Assembly: GCF_017377505.1 (NCBI RefSeq)
Contig: NZ_JAFREN010000020.1
Span: 1 to 64,000 of the forward strand
Length of the DNA: 64,000 nt
Source of the DNA: Enterococcus sp. DIV0212c
GTDB taxonomy: Bacteria; Bacillota; Bacilli; Lactobacillales; Enterococcaceae
Reading direction: 5' to 3'
Of this stretch, positions 8,156-16,148 are shown in pieces. Position 1 is the first letter of the stretch. Every line of letters begins with the position of its first letter. The position numbers were made by a program, and so were the translations under genes. A model generated the notes under the pieces. That model searched no databases and was not told the DNA's origin. It saw nothing but the letters and a program-made list of their open reading frames with translations.

Positions 8156-9703
8156 ATGGAATTATTACAAGTCAAAGATTTAACCTATGCAGTACCAGAT
8201 AAACAGCTTTACGAAGATAGCTCATTTACCTTAAGAAGTAAGGAACATATGGGGATCGTTGGTAAAAATGGTGCAGGGAAAAGTACCTTATTGAAAATAC
8301 TTTTAGGGAATGTATTGCCAGATGACGGTGCGATCACTTGGAATCCAGCAGCTACTTTAGGCTATTTAGACCAATATGTAGACATGGATCAGTCACTTAC
8401 GATCAACGAATTTTTAAGATCCGCCTACCAAGAATTATTTAACACAGAAAAAGAAATGCTTAAACTATATGAAACATATGGCGAAACAGGCGACGACCAA
8501 TTATTAACAAGAGCCGCAACGTATCAAGAACAATTAGAAATAAAAGGATTTTATCAAGTCGAAAATGACATCAGCAAAGCTGTCACAGGGCTTGGAATTA
8601 GCGATGGCGATGCCGAGCAAACCTTAAGTGCGTTAAATCGTGGCGATCAAATCAAAGTTATTTTAGCCAAGCTTTTATTAGAAAAACCGTCTGTCTTAAT
8701 CTTAGATGAGCCGACGAACTACTTAGATCAAGAACATATCGAATGGTTGACTGACTATTTAAATGCCTTTGAAAATGCGTTTATTATCGTTTCTCATGAT
8801 ACTACCTTTTTAAGCAACATTGCTACGTGTATCTGTGACATTGATTTTGGTTCAATTAAAAAATACCATAGCAACTACACAGATTTCTTAAAACAAAAAG
8901 CACATTTAGCCGAAGCTTATCAAAGCCAATTTGATGCTCAACAACGAAAGATCAAAGAAACAGAAGCTTTTATTCAGAAGAATATTGCTGGTATCAAAAC
9001 GAAAATGGCTCAAGGTAGAAGGAAACATTTGGAAAAAATGGACAGACTGAAAGAACCTGAAAAAAACGTCAAATCGAATTTTTCATTTAAACTAATGCCA
9101 CAAAGTTCACCTAACGTCATGACCATCGATACGCTGACTGTAGGCTACAAAGAGCCATTACTAACTGTGCGTGATCTACAAGTGAAAAAAGGTGAAAAAA
9201 TAGTGATTACAGGCGCAGATGGTTTAGGTAAATCTACCTTAGTGAAAACACTGCTTTCAATGGTACCTGCGATTTCTGGAACAAGCCATTTTTCACCACA
9301 AGTTGCTGTTGGTTACCACTCACAAGAAATCGAATGGGAAAATACTGAATGGACACCAATTGAAGCGTTGGCTAACAAATATACAAAACTTACTTATGAA
9401 GATGTTCGTCGTGAACTAGCGAAATGCGGTTTGAAACGAGAAATTGCTTCAAAAAATCTTTATATGTTAAGTGGCGGAGAACAATCAAAAGTGAAGTTGT
9501 GCGATTTAACGATGCAGCCAAGTAATTTACTGATCTTAGATGAGCCAACCAATCATTTAGATGTCGACTCAAGAAAAGCCCTTCAAGATGCGTTAAAAGC
9601 GTTTAGAGGCAGTGTGTTATTGATTTCAAATGATGATGAGTTTTACTCAACAGTTGCAGATCATGTGTACACGGTTGCTGATAAACATCTTATTAGACAA
9701 TGA
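8156..9703 (+). CDS. ABC-F family ATPase with one degenerate ATP site
   Basis: A 515-residue soluble protein with two ABC domains and no membrane segment. The start at ATG 8156 follows GAGG. NBD1 has GKNGAGKS, DEPTNYLD and SHD, but its signature is LNRGD instead of LSGGQ. NBD2 has GADGLGKS, LSGGE and DEPTNHLD, but its switch His is Asn (ISND). A linker rich in Lys/Arg (about residues 240-310) joins them. ABC-F proteins act on the ribosome as translation factors or antibiotic-protection factors. The closest type by feel is YkpA/YbiT, not Lsa or Msr. The attenuator-like leader suggests induction by translation stress. Resistance is not shown. Confidence 0.85.
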   Translation: MELLQVKDLTYAVPDKQLYEDSSFTLRSKEHMGIVGKNGAGKSTLLKILLGNVLPDDGAITWNPAATLGYLDQYVDMDQSLTINEFLRSAYQELFNTEKEMLKLYETYGETGDDQLLTRAATYQEQLEIKGFYQVENDISKAVTGLGISDGDAEQTLSALNRGDQIKVILAKLLLEKPSVLILDEPTNYLDQEHIEWLTDYLNAFENAFIIVSHDTTFLSNIATCICDIDFGSIKKYHSNYTDFLKQKAHLAEAYQSQFDAQQRKIKETEAFIQKNIAGIKTKMAQGRRKHLEKMDRLKEPEKNVKSNFSFKLMPQSSPNVMTIDTLTVGYKEPLLTVRDLQVKKGEKIVITGADGLGKSTLVKTLLSMVPAISGTSHFSPQVAVGYHSQEIEWENTEWTPIEALANKYTKLTYEDVRRELAKCGLKREIASKNLYMLSGGEQSKVKLCDLTMQPSNLLILDEPTNHLDVDSRKALQDALKAFRGSVLLISNDDEFYSTVADHVYTVADKHLIRQ

Positions 9704-9714
9704 GGTGAGTAGAA

Positions 9715-10086
9715 ATGAGTTTTACAGGATATAAAGATTGTCATTTGTACCAACTGCCAGTTGTGAAACGAGAAGTGACAGAAAAGCAGTTGGCTCAACG
9801 GATTTTAGTCATCGACAGCGGTGTTTCAGAATGCATGCTGGCCATTGATTTAGCTAAGCAAGGAAAAGAAGTGACGATAATAGAACGTTCAGATGAAATT
9901 CTTTCAGATTGTTTAGCAGCCCCAAAAAGAGCTGAATTGATGCGCCAGCTAGAGAATTTGGTCGTAACGATTTTTTTAGAAACCTTTTGTATTGATGTAG
10001 AAGCGAACCATGTCTGCTTATCTAATCAAGAAGGATTTAAGACAGTTATTAATATTGATAACATCATTGTTTCTAAAAAACTATGA
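9715..10086 (+). CDS. Remnant NAD(P)-binding domain of a pyridine-nucleotide oxidoreductase
   Basis: A 123-residue protein, 11 nt after the ABC-F gene and preceded by GAGGTGAG, so probably co-transcribed. RILVIDSGVSECMLAIDLA followed by KEVTIIERSDEIL matches the Rossmann beta-alpha-beta of Pyr_redox domains such as the C-terminal part of 2,4-dienoyl-CoA reductase or enoate reductases. The usual GxGxxG is changed to DSGVSE, and the flavin and catalytic domains are absent. It is either a pseudogene remnant still in frame or a small protein with a new role. Confidence 0.5.
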   Translation: MSFTGYKDCHLYQLPVVKREVTEKQLAQRILVIDSGVSECMLAIDLAKQGKEVTIIERSDEILSDCLAAPKRAELMRQLENLVVTIFLETFCIDVEANHVCLSNQEGFKTVINIDNIIVSKKL

Positions 10087-10147
10087 ATATTTTTAAAATC
10101 GTTTATAGTGTAAATAGACAGAGTCAAAAAATGAAGGGAGAACCATC

Positions 10148-10972
10148 ATGTTTATACCTATAAACGAAGCAGATTTTCAACAAGTAGTGGAAACATGGAA
10201 CCAAGGCTTCAGCGATTATCTATTGCCAATCCATGTTGATCAAGCAGCCTTAGAACAAAGAATTCAGTCACTAAAACTTTCGAAAAAGCTCTCAGTTATT
10301 TTTTCTATGGACGGAGAATTTGCCGGCATCATTTTATTAGGCATGGAAACATTCCAGCAAACAAAAGTGATGTGGGTGGGCGGTATGGCTGTAGTTCCCA
10401 AATATCGCAGAAGTAAAGTCGCTTCTAAATTGATTGATTATGCAGAAAACCTAGCAAAAGAAAATCAATGTGAGCAGCTGATTCTTGAAGTGATTGCTAC
10501 TAATGAACGTGCTAAACGTCTTTATGAAGCAAAAGGGTTTCAGGTTATAAATGAGTTGGCAGTCGGTTCAGTTAATTTACCAGCTACACCTAAGAAACAA
10601 AGCAACATAGAATTTAAACCAGCAGTATCGAAGGATCTCGCTTTGATTGAAAATAAATGGACCCCATGGCAAAATCGCTTTATTTTTTCAGATAAAAATT
10701 ATGATATCTATCAGGGCGAACATAAGCTTGGTTCAACTAGTTTTAATGTAATCGGAGAAGAATTGGTCATTAAGCAATTGAATGTGTTAGAATCGAAAGA
10801 TATACTCTTAACAATGGATATCTTGCTTAGTTTAAAAGAACGAGAAAATGTTGCTACTGTCAAGCTGACAAACTTCGATATGGCAACACCTGTTTATACT
10901 GAGTTAGAAAAAATAGACGTTAAACTGCAACTTACCCAATTTCAATTAGCCAAAAATTTGATGGAAGAATAA
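10148..10972 (+). CDS. GNAT-family N-acetyltransferase
   Basis: A 274-residue protein with AAGGGAG well placed before the ATG. The GNAT domain covers about residues 1-150: motif A at VVPKYRRSKVASKLIDYAE, then LILEVIATNERAKRLYEAKGF. The acetyl-CoA loop is atypical (RRSKVA rather than R/QxxGxG/A). The C-terminal 125 residues form a second, more divergent domain. Substrate unknown. It has its own short upstream region and no obvious operon partner. Confidence 0.75.
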   Translation: MFIPINEADFQQVVETWNQGFSDYLLPIHVDQAALEQRIQSLKLSKKLSVIFSMDGEFAGIILLGMETFQQTKVMWVGGMAVVPKYRRSKVASKLIDYAENLAKENQCEQLILEVIATNERAKRLYEAKGFQVINELAVGSVNLPATPKKQSNIEFKPAVSKDLALIENKWTPWQNRFIFSDKNYDIYQGEHKLGSTSFNVIGEELVIKQLNVLESKDILLTMDILLSLKERENVATVKLTNFDMATPVYTELEKIDVKLQLTQFQLAKNLMEE

Positions 10973-11183
10973 TAAATCCATTTTTTCGGAATAAAATATC
11001 TTTGCTGCATTTGTTGATTAAAATGAATGTGGTGAGGATATTTTTTTGAGTGTATCAAATTGCGGATAACCGACATTAAATCAAGGGGCAATGCATCGTT
11101 GCGTACGTCTTTATTGTATAATCAAGTAGAGCAACGCATTTGTGCAACAAAAATGATGGACGCTAAGAAAGGAGTGGCTTATA

Positions 11184-11987
11184 GTGACTGTAGAAATTGG
11201 TAAGCAAATCAAAAAATTCCGTCAAGAACGACAAATTTCACAACAGGAACTAGCGGACTATTTGAACATTTCACGTCAAACGATTTCTAAATGGGAGCTA
11301 GGAAAAAGTCTTCCTGACTTGGAAAATGTCGTTAGACTTTCGGAATATTTTAATATCAGCGTAGATGTTCTATTGGGACATAAAAAGCTTGGTTTCTTTA
11401 GGGAATTGTTCGGAGGGAAAGAAAGAAGGCAAATCCACATGGATCAAAATAAGAAAGAAACTAATAACGCAGCATTTTACAGCGCTTATGCACAAGATAT
11501 ACAACCGTTGTTTGCAGAAGGGAAGCGAGTGAATACCTTTGTAAAAATTGAAGAAGAAATTTTTCCTCAAGCAACATTTTCGAAATTAATTGGTTATGCA
11601 AATTGTTTATGCGACTTTAGTGGCGAACAAGTTTCGATCAAGCAAATCGGAAAAGCAAAACTCGCTGTAAAGGTTTCTGTAGAACAAACTATAGCTGTGT
11701 TTTCTCTTCATGATATCTTAGAAATAAACCTGCAATTTGGTAAATATATTCGGAATGTGGGTGGTAATTTTGTGACACTGATTGATATTGTTACGAAAGA
11801 TCAAAACTATTATCTTTGGGTGGAATCTTTAAAAGTTGCCCACGAGATTTGGCATCATGAAAAGTTTACTTCTATAAAAATCAATATAGATAAATCATTT
11901 AAAACAGCACTGGATCTATTGAGTGAAGAAGATGCAGTCGCAGCAATTCGCAGCAATGCGGAGGATATCCAGCTGATCTATAGATAA
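11184..11987 (+). CDS. XRE-family transcriptional regulator with unknown C-terminal domain
   Basis: A 267-residue protein with GTG start after AAGGAG. A clear XRE helix-turn-helix at residues 5-62 (QQELADYLNISRQTISKWE) is followed by a roughly 190-residue C-terminal domain that I do not recognise and that has no membrane segment. Such proteins are usually single-gene cytoplasmic regulators with a sensing C terminus. Neighbours do not reveal a target. Confidence 0.75.
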   Translation: MTVEIGKQIKKFRQERQISQQELADYLNISRQTISKWELGKSLPDLENVVRLSEYFNISVDVLLGHKKLGFFRELFGGKERRQIHMDQNKKETNNAAFYSAYAQDIQPLFAEGKRVNTFVKIEEEIFPQATFSKLIGYANCLCDFSGEQVSIKQIGKAKLAVKVSVEQTIAVFSLHDILEINLQFGKYIRNVGGNFVTLIDIVTKDQNYYLWVESLKVAHEIWHHEKFTSIKINIDKSFKTALDLLSEEDAVAAIRSNAEDIQLIYR

Positions 11988-12217
11988 GAAAGTAGAATAT
12001 TGAAGGATTATTTGTTTATGTTGCTGATCTCTGATTTGTGGTAATACTTTCTTTTCCTCGGATTGCTGCATTGATCTTTTCATATCAAACTAGTCCTAAA
12101 GCAGTGAGGAAATCTCAGACTTAAAGCCGATAAAATGAAGTATATGTTTTGCTACAATTAAAAGTAACAGAAGTAGAACATGTTCGTTTAATCAACAGCT
12201 TTCTATGACAGTCAGGG

Positions 12218-13297
12218 GTGAATGGTATAAATAAGCAAGTCAGCAAACAAACTATCGGTAATAACGGGATCGATGTAATAAAATATGCAGCAGCGGTTTT
12301 GATTATCTGTTTTCATTGCGAACGGGTGATTCAAGATCCAGTCGTTCATCATTTGTTTAAAAATGTGCTATGTCGAATCGCTGTTCCATATTTTTTGATT
12401 TCCACCAGTTATTTTGTCAGAAGAGGGCAAAATAGCTCACCAGGTTATTTGAAACGTTACCTAAAATCAATGATCAATTCGTATTTATTTTGGAGTTTGA
12501 TTTATTTGCCAATTGGGTTTATGTGGATTCAGGAGAATTATTCATTGGGACCACAACTCTATCCAGTGGCATTGTTTGCAGGTTTAGTTTATACAGGAAC
12601 GTATTACCATCTTTGGTATATTCCGGCCATGATTTTTGGTATTATCATTGCCCACTGGCTGATTAAGAAAAAAGGTTATATTCCGTTGTTTTGCCTGACA
12701 TTTGTGTTATGTCTTTTTGGGTCATTAGAAACGTATTATGGCTATATCGAAAATGAACAGTTGAAATCATTTTTTGATCAGTATTTGAATGTATTTGTGA
12801 CTACTCGTAATGGCTTATTCTTTGCTTTGGTGTTTGTAGCTGTTGGTTATTTTTTATGGGACTATCGTGAAAAAATAGCTGGGTATCAGAAATATTTTGG
12901 TTTAATGGTCGTGGTATTTGGAGGTCTTTTAGTAAGTGAAGGTTTGATGATTTATGCTAGGACGGGGATCGATAAAAACTTTATGTGGTCATTGATTCCA
13001 TTTACTGCTGTCTTTTTTTGTTGGAGTTTGACATGGAATTTGAAAATAGATATTGATTATAAACATTTGAGGAACTTAGGAAAATATTATTTTTTCATCC
13101 ATCCATTGTGTATCTTGTGGGCTGCTAGTTTAGTGAATAGCTATGATTTTTTTGCCAATAGCTGGCTGCAACTGGTTGTAACACTGATTGCGACACATTT
13201 ATTAAGCTCCTTAGTGATAGTTATCAATAATCAACTGCCATATTATTATTTTGATTTACAGCTGATGTTGAGAGTGACTAAAGGGTATCGGATTTAG
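12218..13297 (+). CDS. Integral membrane acyltransferase (acyltransferase_3 family)
   Basis: A 359-residue membrane protein with about 9-10 hydrophobic segments. It opens with GIDVIKYAAAVLIICFHCER, the family's N-terminal helix with the conserved His (here FHCER). These enzymes transfer acyl groups, often acetyl, to sugars or cell-wall glycans. GTG 12218 is the first possible start after an in-frame stop, but no good ribosome-binding site precedes it, so the start is uncertain. A convergent terminator separates it from fabI. Confidence 0.75.
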   Translation: MNGINKQVSKQTIGNNGIDVIKYAAAVLIICFHCERVIQDPVVHHLFKNVLCRIAVPYFLISTSYFVRRGQNSSPGYLKRYLKSMINSYLFWSLIYLPIGFMWIQENYSLGPQLYPVALFAGLVYTGTYYHLWYIPAMIFGIIIAHWLIKKKGYIPLFCLTFVLCLFGSLETYYGYIENEQLKSFFDQYLNVFVTTRNGLFFALVFVAVGYFLWDYREKIAGYQKYFGLMVVVFGGLLVSEGLMIYARTGIDKNFMWSLIPFTAVFFCWSLTWNLKIDIDYKHLRNLGKYYFFIHPLCILWAASLVNSYDFFANSWLQLVVTLIATHLLSSLVIVINNQLPYYYFDLQLMLRVTKGYRI

Positions 13298-13313
13298 TAA
13301 GAAGGATGAAGTA

Positions 13314-13358
13314 AAGTTGAGACAAAACGCCGCTGGTTTTGTCTCAGCTTATTTTTTT
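13314..13358 (+). terminator. Terminator between acyltransferase and fabI
   Basis: AAGTTGAGACAAAAC pairs with GTTTTGTCTCAGCTT (15 positions, one mismatch), loop GCCGCTG, then a run of seven T. It serves the plus-strand acyltransferase. Confidence 0.85.
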
Positions 13359-13361
13359 CTC

Positions 13362-14114
13362 TTAAGTTAAATGAACACCTTTATCCACATAAATAATATC
13401 TCCAACAATACCAGCGGCTAACTCACTAACAAGGAACGCACAAGTATTACCAACTTCTTCAATCGTAACACCTGCTTTATCTGGCGTACGGCCTTCTGAA
13501 ATTTTGATTAATTGATCATAATCTTTTACGCCTGTTACAGCTAATGTTTTGATAGCGCCAGCTGAAATTCCGTTAACACGGATTTTGTCTGCTGCGAATT
13601 CGTACGCTAGATATTTTACAGCTGTTTCTAAAGAAGCTTTGGCGATTCCCATCATGTTGTAGTTTGGGATAGCTCTTTCAGAACCTAGATAAGTCATTGT
13701 AACAATTCCAGAACCAGGATTTAACAAAGGTTTAGCATAATGTGCCACAGCTAAAAGTGAGTAGCTGCTGATATCTTGAGCCAATAAAAAACCTGAACGG
13801 CTGATATCACTAACATTCCCATCTAGCTCTTCTTTGTTAGCAAAAGCAATGGCATGTACTAATCCGTCGATTTTGTCGTATTTTTCTTGGATTGTTTGAA
13901 AAGCTTGAGCAATCGACTCATCAGAGGCAACATCACATTCAACAAGTAGATCAGTTGGTTCAGCTAATTTTAGCAATTGTTTTTTCATGCGGTCGTTTTG
14001 ATATGTATAGATAATATCAGCCCCTTGCTCTTTCAATGCTTTAGCACATCCCCAAGCAATACTTCTTTTGTTGGCTACGCCCATCACGACGACTTTTTTA
14101 TTTTTTAGAAACAT
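13362..14114 (-). CDS. fabI: Enoyl-ACP reductase FabI
   Basis: A 250-residue NADH/NADPH-dependent short-chain-dehydrogenase-type enzyme that reduces trans-2-enoyl-ACP in the last step of fatty-acid elongation. The start at 14114 (MFLKNKKVVVMGVANKRSIA) follows AAGGGG. The FabI cofactor motif GVANKRSIAWG, catalytic Tyr/Lys region (YLGSERAIPNYNMMGIAKA) and C-terminal DIIYVDKG are present. Length is normal. It is divergent from fabO-fabN with a 304-nt shared control region, as I recall for E. faecalis. It is the target class of triclosan. Confidence 0.95.
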   Translation of the reverse strand: MFLKNKKVVVMGVANKRSIAWGCAKALKEQGADIIYTYQNDRMKKQLLKLAEPTDLLVECDVASDESIAQAFQTIQEKYDKIDGLVHAIAFANKEELDGNVSDISRSGFLLAQDISSYSLLAVAHYAKPLLNPGSGIVTMTYLGSERAIPNYNMMGIAKASLETAVKYLAYEFAADKIRVNGISAGAIKTLAVTGVKDYDQLIKISEGRTPDKAGVTIEEVGNTCAFLVSELAAGIVGDIIYVDKGVHLT

Positions 14115-14200
14115 ATGGTTTTTTCCCCTTTTAAAATTATTTTTAGTGTGTGAAAAAGGTCTCACATCTTAACAAAATCTAAATATCTGATTTTATTTAA

Positions 14201-14230
14201 GTTGACGGATAAAATTGCAACTGGTATTAT
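14201..14230 (+). promoter_or_regulatory. Extended -10 promoter for fabO-fabN
   Basis: TTGACG at 14201-14206, 18-nt spacer, TATTAT at 14225-14230 preceded by TGG. A small hairpin (CAGACAT/ATGTCTG, 14281-14302) lies in the resulting leader. Confidence 0.55.
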
Positions 14231-14320
14231 CTGTGTTGAGAATGATAAAAAAATTCTCTAACGAATAAGCAACACCCGTACAGACATTTTATCGGATGTC
14301 TGAATTATTAACTAAAATAC

Positions 14321-14333
14321 TTTGAAAGTCAAA
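14321..14333. promoter_or_regulatory. FabT-like box 1 upstream of fabO
   Basis: TTTGA-AAG-TCAAA, flanked by AC and CT, matches the FabT operator pattern (TTTGATTATCAAA-like). FabT is a MarR-type repressor of fatty-acid genes whose co-regulator is acyl-ACP. The match is by eye. Confidence 0.55.
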
Positions 14334-14386
14334 CTATTTTACTTAAATTTAAACAAAAAAGTGTTGTTTAAGCAAGTTTTTTTTAA

Positions 14387-14399
14387 TTTGATAGTCAAA
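14387..14399. promoter_or_regulatory. FabT-like box 2, adjacent to the fabO ribosome-binding site
   Basis: TTTGA-TAG-TCAAA, preceded by AA, is a better match to the FabT operator than box 1. It lies 19 nt before the fabO ATG. Two boxes 53 nt apart (centre to centre 66 nt) may allow graded repression. Confidence 0.6.
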
Positions 14400-14418
14400 A
14401 CAATAGTGGAGGTGCACG

Positions 14419-15657
14419 ATGAAACGAGTTGTAATAACAGGAATGGGAGCAGTGACTCCTTTAGGAAATACGGTAAAAGAGTATTGGCAAAATCTAGTCA
14501 ATGGAAAATTAGGAATCGCTAAAATCACTAAATTTGATTCTGAAGATACAGGTGTGGCACTTGCGGGTGAAGTGAAAGACTTCGATCCAAGTGAGGTTCT
14601 TGATCGTAAAGAACAAAAGCGGATGGATTTATTTTCGCAATATGGTGTAGTCGCTGCGATGGAAGCGTGGAATATGAGTGGTTTAACTCAAGAAACGATT
14701 GATCCCAAGCGTTTTGGTGTAATCGTCGGCAGTGGTATCGGCGGTATGACAACATTACAAGATCAAGTCAGAGTCATGGATAAAAAAGGGGCTAAACGAG
14801 TGACACCTTTCTTTGTACCGATGGTGATCGCAAATATGGCTTCAGGAAATATCTCTATCAAATTAGGGGCAAAAGGGCCTTCTCAAACAATCGTCACAGC
14901 TTGTGCCTCAGCGACAAATGCAATCGGTGAAGCGTTCCGTACCATCAAATACGGCTTGGCTGATATGATGATCACAGGTGGAACGGAAGCGACGATTTGT
15001 GAAATCGGAATTGCTGGATTTGCAGCTTTGAGTGCGTTGAATACGACAGAAGATCCAACAAGAGCATCGATTCCGTTTGATAAAGAAAGACATGGTTTTG
15101 TGATGGGCGAAGGTGCTGGCATGTTGATGTTGGAAGAACTGGAGCACGCTCAAAAACGTGGTGCGACGATTTTAGGTGAAATCGTAGGTTATGGTAGTAA
15201 TTGTGATGCGAGTCATATGACAGCGCCGTTAAAAGACGGTAGTGGTGCAGCAGATGCGATCGAATTAGCGTTAGCAGAAGCCTCAATTGATGCCTCAGCT
15301 GTTGGGTATGTCAATGCACATGGCACTTCAACACCAGCTAACGATGCAGCTGAAACAGCAGCTTTAAAACGTGTATTTGGTGAACGTGCCTACAATATTC
15401 CGATCTCTAGCACGAAAAGTATGACTGGACACCTTTTAGGAGCCGCTGGAGGCATAGAAGCCATCGCTTGTGTAAAAACATTACAAGAAGGCGTTGCTCA
15501 TCCGACAGTCGGTTATGAAGTAGCCGATCCAGAATGTGATTTAGATTATGTAACAGATGGCTCACGCCCCGTAGAAGCAGAATATGCGATTAGTAATTCG
15601 TTTGGCTTTGGCGGTCACAATGGCGTTATTTGTATGAAAAAATGGGAGGAAAAATAA
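14419..15657 (+). CDS. fabO: Beta-ketoacyl-ACP synthase II-type (FabO/FabF1)
   Basis: A 412-residue condensing enzyme that elongates acyl-ACP with malonyl-ACP. The catalytic Cys sits in TIVTACASATNAIG, the two His in NAHGTSTPANDAAE and STKSMTGHLLGAAGG, and the C-terminal loop is NSFGFGGHN. GGAGGTG precedes the ATG. In E. faecalis the fabI-linked paralogue FabO has the FabB-like role in unsaturated fatty-acid synthesis together with FabN. The same neighbourhood here supports FabO rather than the FabF of the main fab operon; that assignment rests on synteny. Confidence 0.85.
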   Translation: MKRVVITGMGAVTPLGNTVKEYWQNLVNGKLGIAKITKFDSEDTGVALAGEVKDFDPSEVLDRKEQKRMDLFSQYGVVAAMEAWNMSGLTQETIDPKRFGVIVGSGIGGMTTLQDQVRVMDKKGAKRVTPFFVPMVIANMASGNISIKLGAKGPSQTIVTACASATNAIGEAFRTIKYGLADMMITGGTEATICEIGIAGFAALSALNTTEDPTRASIPFDKERHGFVMGEGAGMLMLEELEHAQKRGATILGEIVGYGSNCDASHMTAPLKDGSGAADAIELALAEASIDASAVGYVNAHGTSTPANDAAETAALKRVFGERAYNIPISSTKSMTGHLLGAAGGIEAIACVKTLQEGVAHPTVGYEVADPECDLDYVTDGSRPVEAEYAISNSFGFGGHNGVICMKKWEEK

Positions 15658-15659
15658 CA

Positions 15660-16094
15660 ATGACAAGACTAATGAATGCAACAGAAATTATGGAAATGAT
15701 TCCAAATAGATACCCAATTTGCTTTATCGACTATGTGGATGAAATTATCACGGATAAAAAAATCATCGCAACAAAAAACGTAACGATCAATGAAGAATTC
15801 TTCCAAGGACATTTCCCTGGAAACCCAACAATGCCTGGTGTTTTGATTATTGAAGCATTAGCTCAAGTTGGTTCGATCTTGATTTTAAAAATGGATCAAT
15901 TTAAAGGTGAAACAGCTTATATCGGAGGAATCAACAAAGCAAAATTCCGTCAAAAAGTTGTTCCAGGAGATGTGTTAAAATTACACTTTGAAATCGTGAA
16001 GATCAGAGATTATGTAGGAATCGGAAAAGCAACTGCTTTTGTTGAAGATAAAAAAGTTTGTGAATGCGAATTGACGTTTATTGTAGGTAGATAA
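15660..16094 (+). CDS. fabN: 3-hydroxyacyl-ACP dehydratase/isomerase (FabN/FabZ1)
   Basis: A 144-residue hotdog-fold dehydratase. The catalytic His lies in FFQGHFPGNPTMPGV and the Glu in IIEALAQVG. The start ATG at 15660 follows GGGAGG and lies 2 nt after the fabO stop, so the pair is translationally linked. In E. faecalis the fabO-linked FabZ homologue (FabN) also isomerises trans-2 to cis-3-decenoyl-ACP and so starts unsaturated fatty acids. Isomerase activity cannot be read from motifs alone; the call relies on linkage. Confidence 0.85.
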   Translation: MTRLMNATEIMEMIPNRYPICFIDYVDEIITDKKIIATKNVTINEEFFQGHFPGNPTMPGVLIIEALAQVGSILILKMDQFKGETAYIGGINKAKFRQKVVPGDVLKLHFEIVKIRDYVGIGKATAFVEDKKVCECELTFIVGR

Positions 16095-16108
16095 TCAAGA
16101 AAATAGTA

Positions 16109-16147
16109 AAAAGCCGAAAAGGATGTTGTTCTTTTCGGCTTTTTTGT
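16109..16147 (+). terminator. Terminator of fabO-fabN
   Basis: AAAAGCCGAAAAG and CTTTTCGGCTTTT form a perfect 13-bp stem followed by T-rich sequence. It ends just before the stop of the convergent pucR-type gene. Confidence 0.9.
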
Positions 16148-16148
16148 T

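Noticed and set aside
14322..14522. 66-codon plus-strand frame overlapping the FabT boxes and fabO start
   Set aside because: No ribosome-binding site; it overlaps the well-supported fabO start in another frame.
14883..15286. Open frames antisense to fabO
   Set aside because: They come from codon bias of a strongly conserved gene on the plus strand; no ribosome-binding sites or recognisable products.
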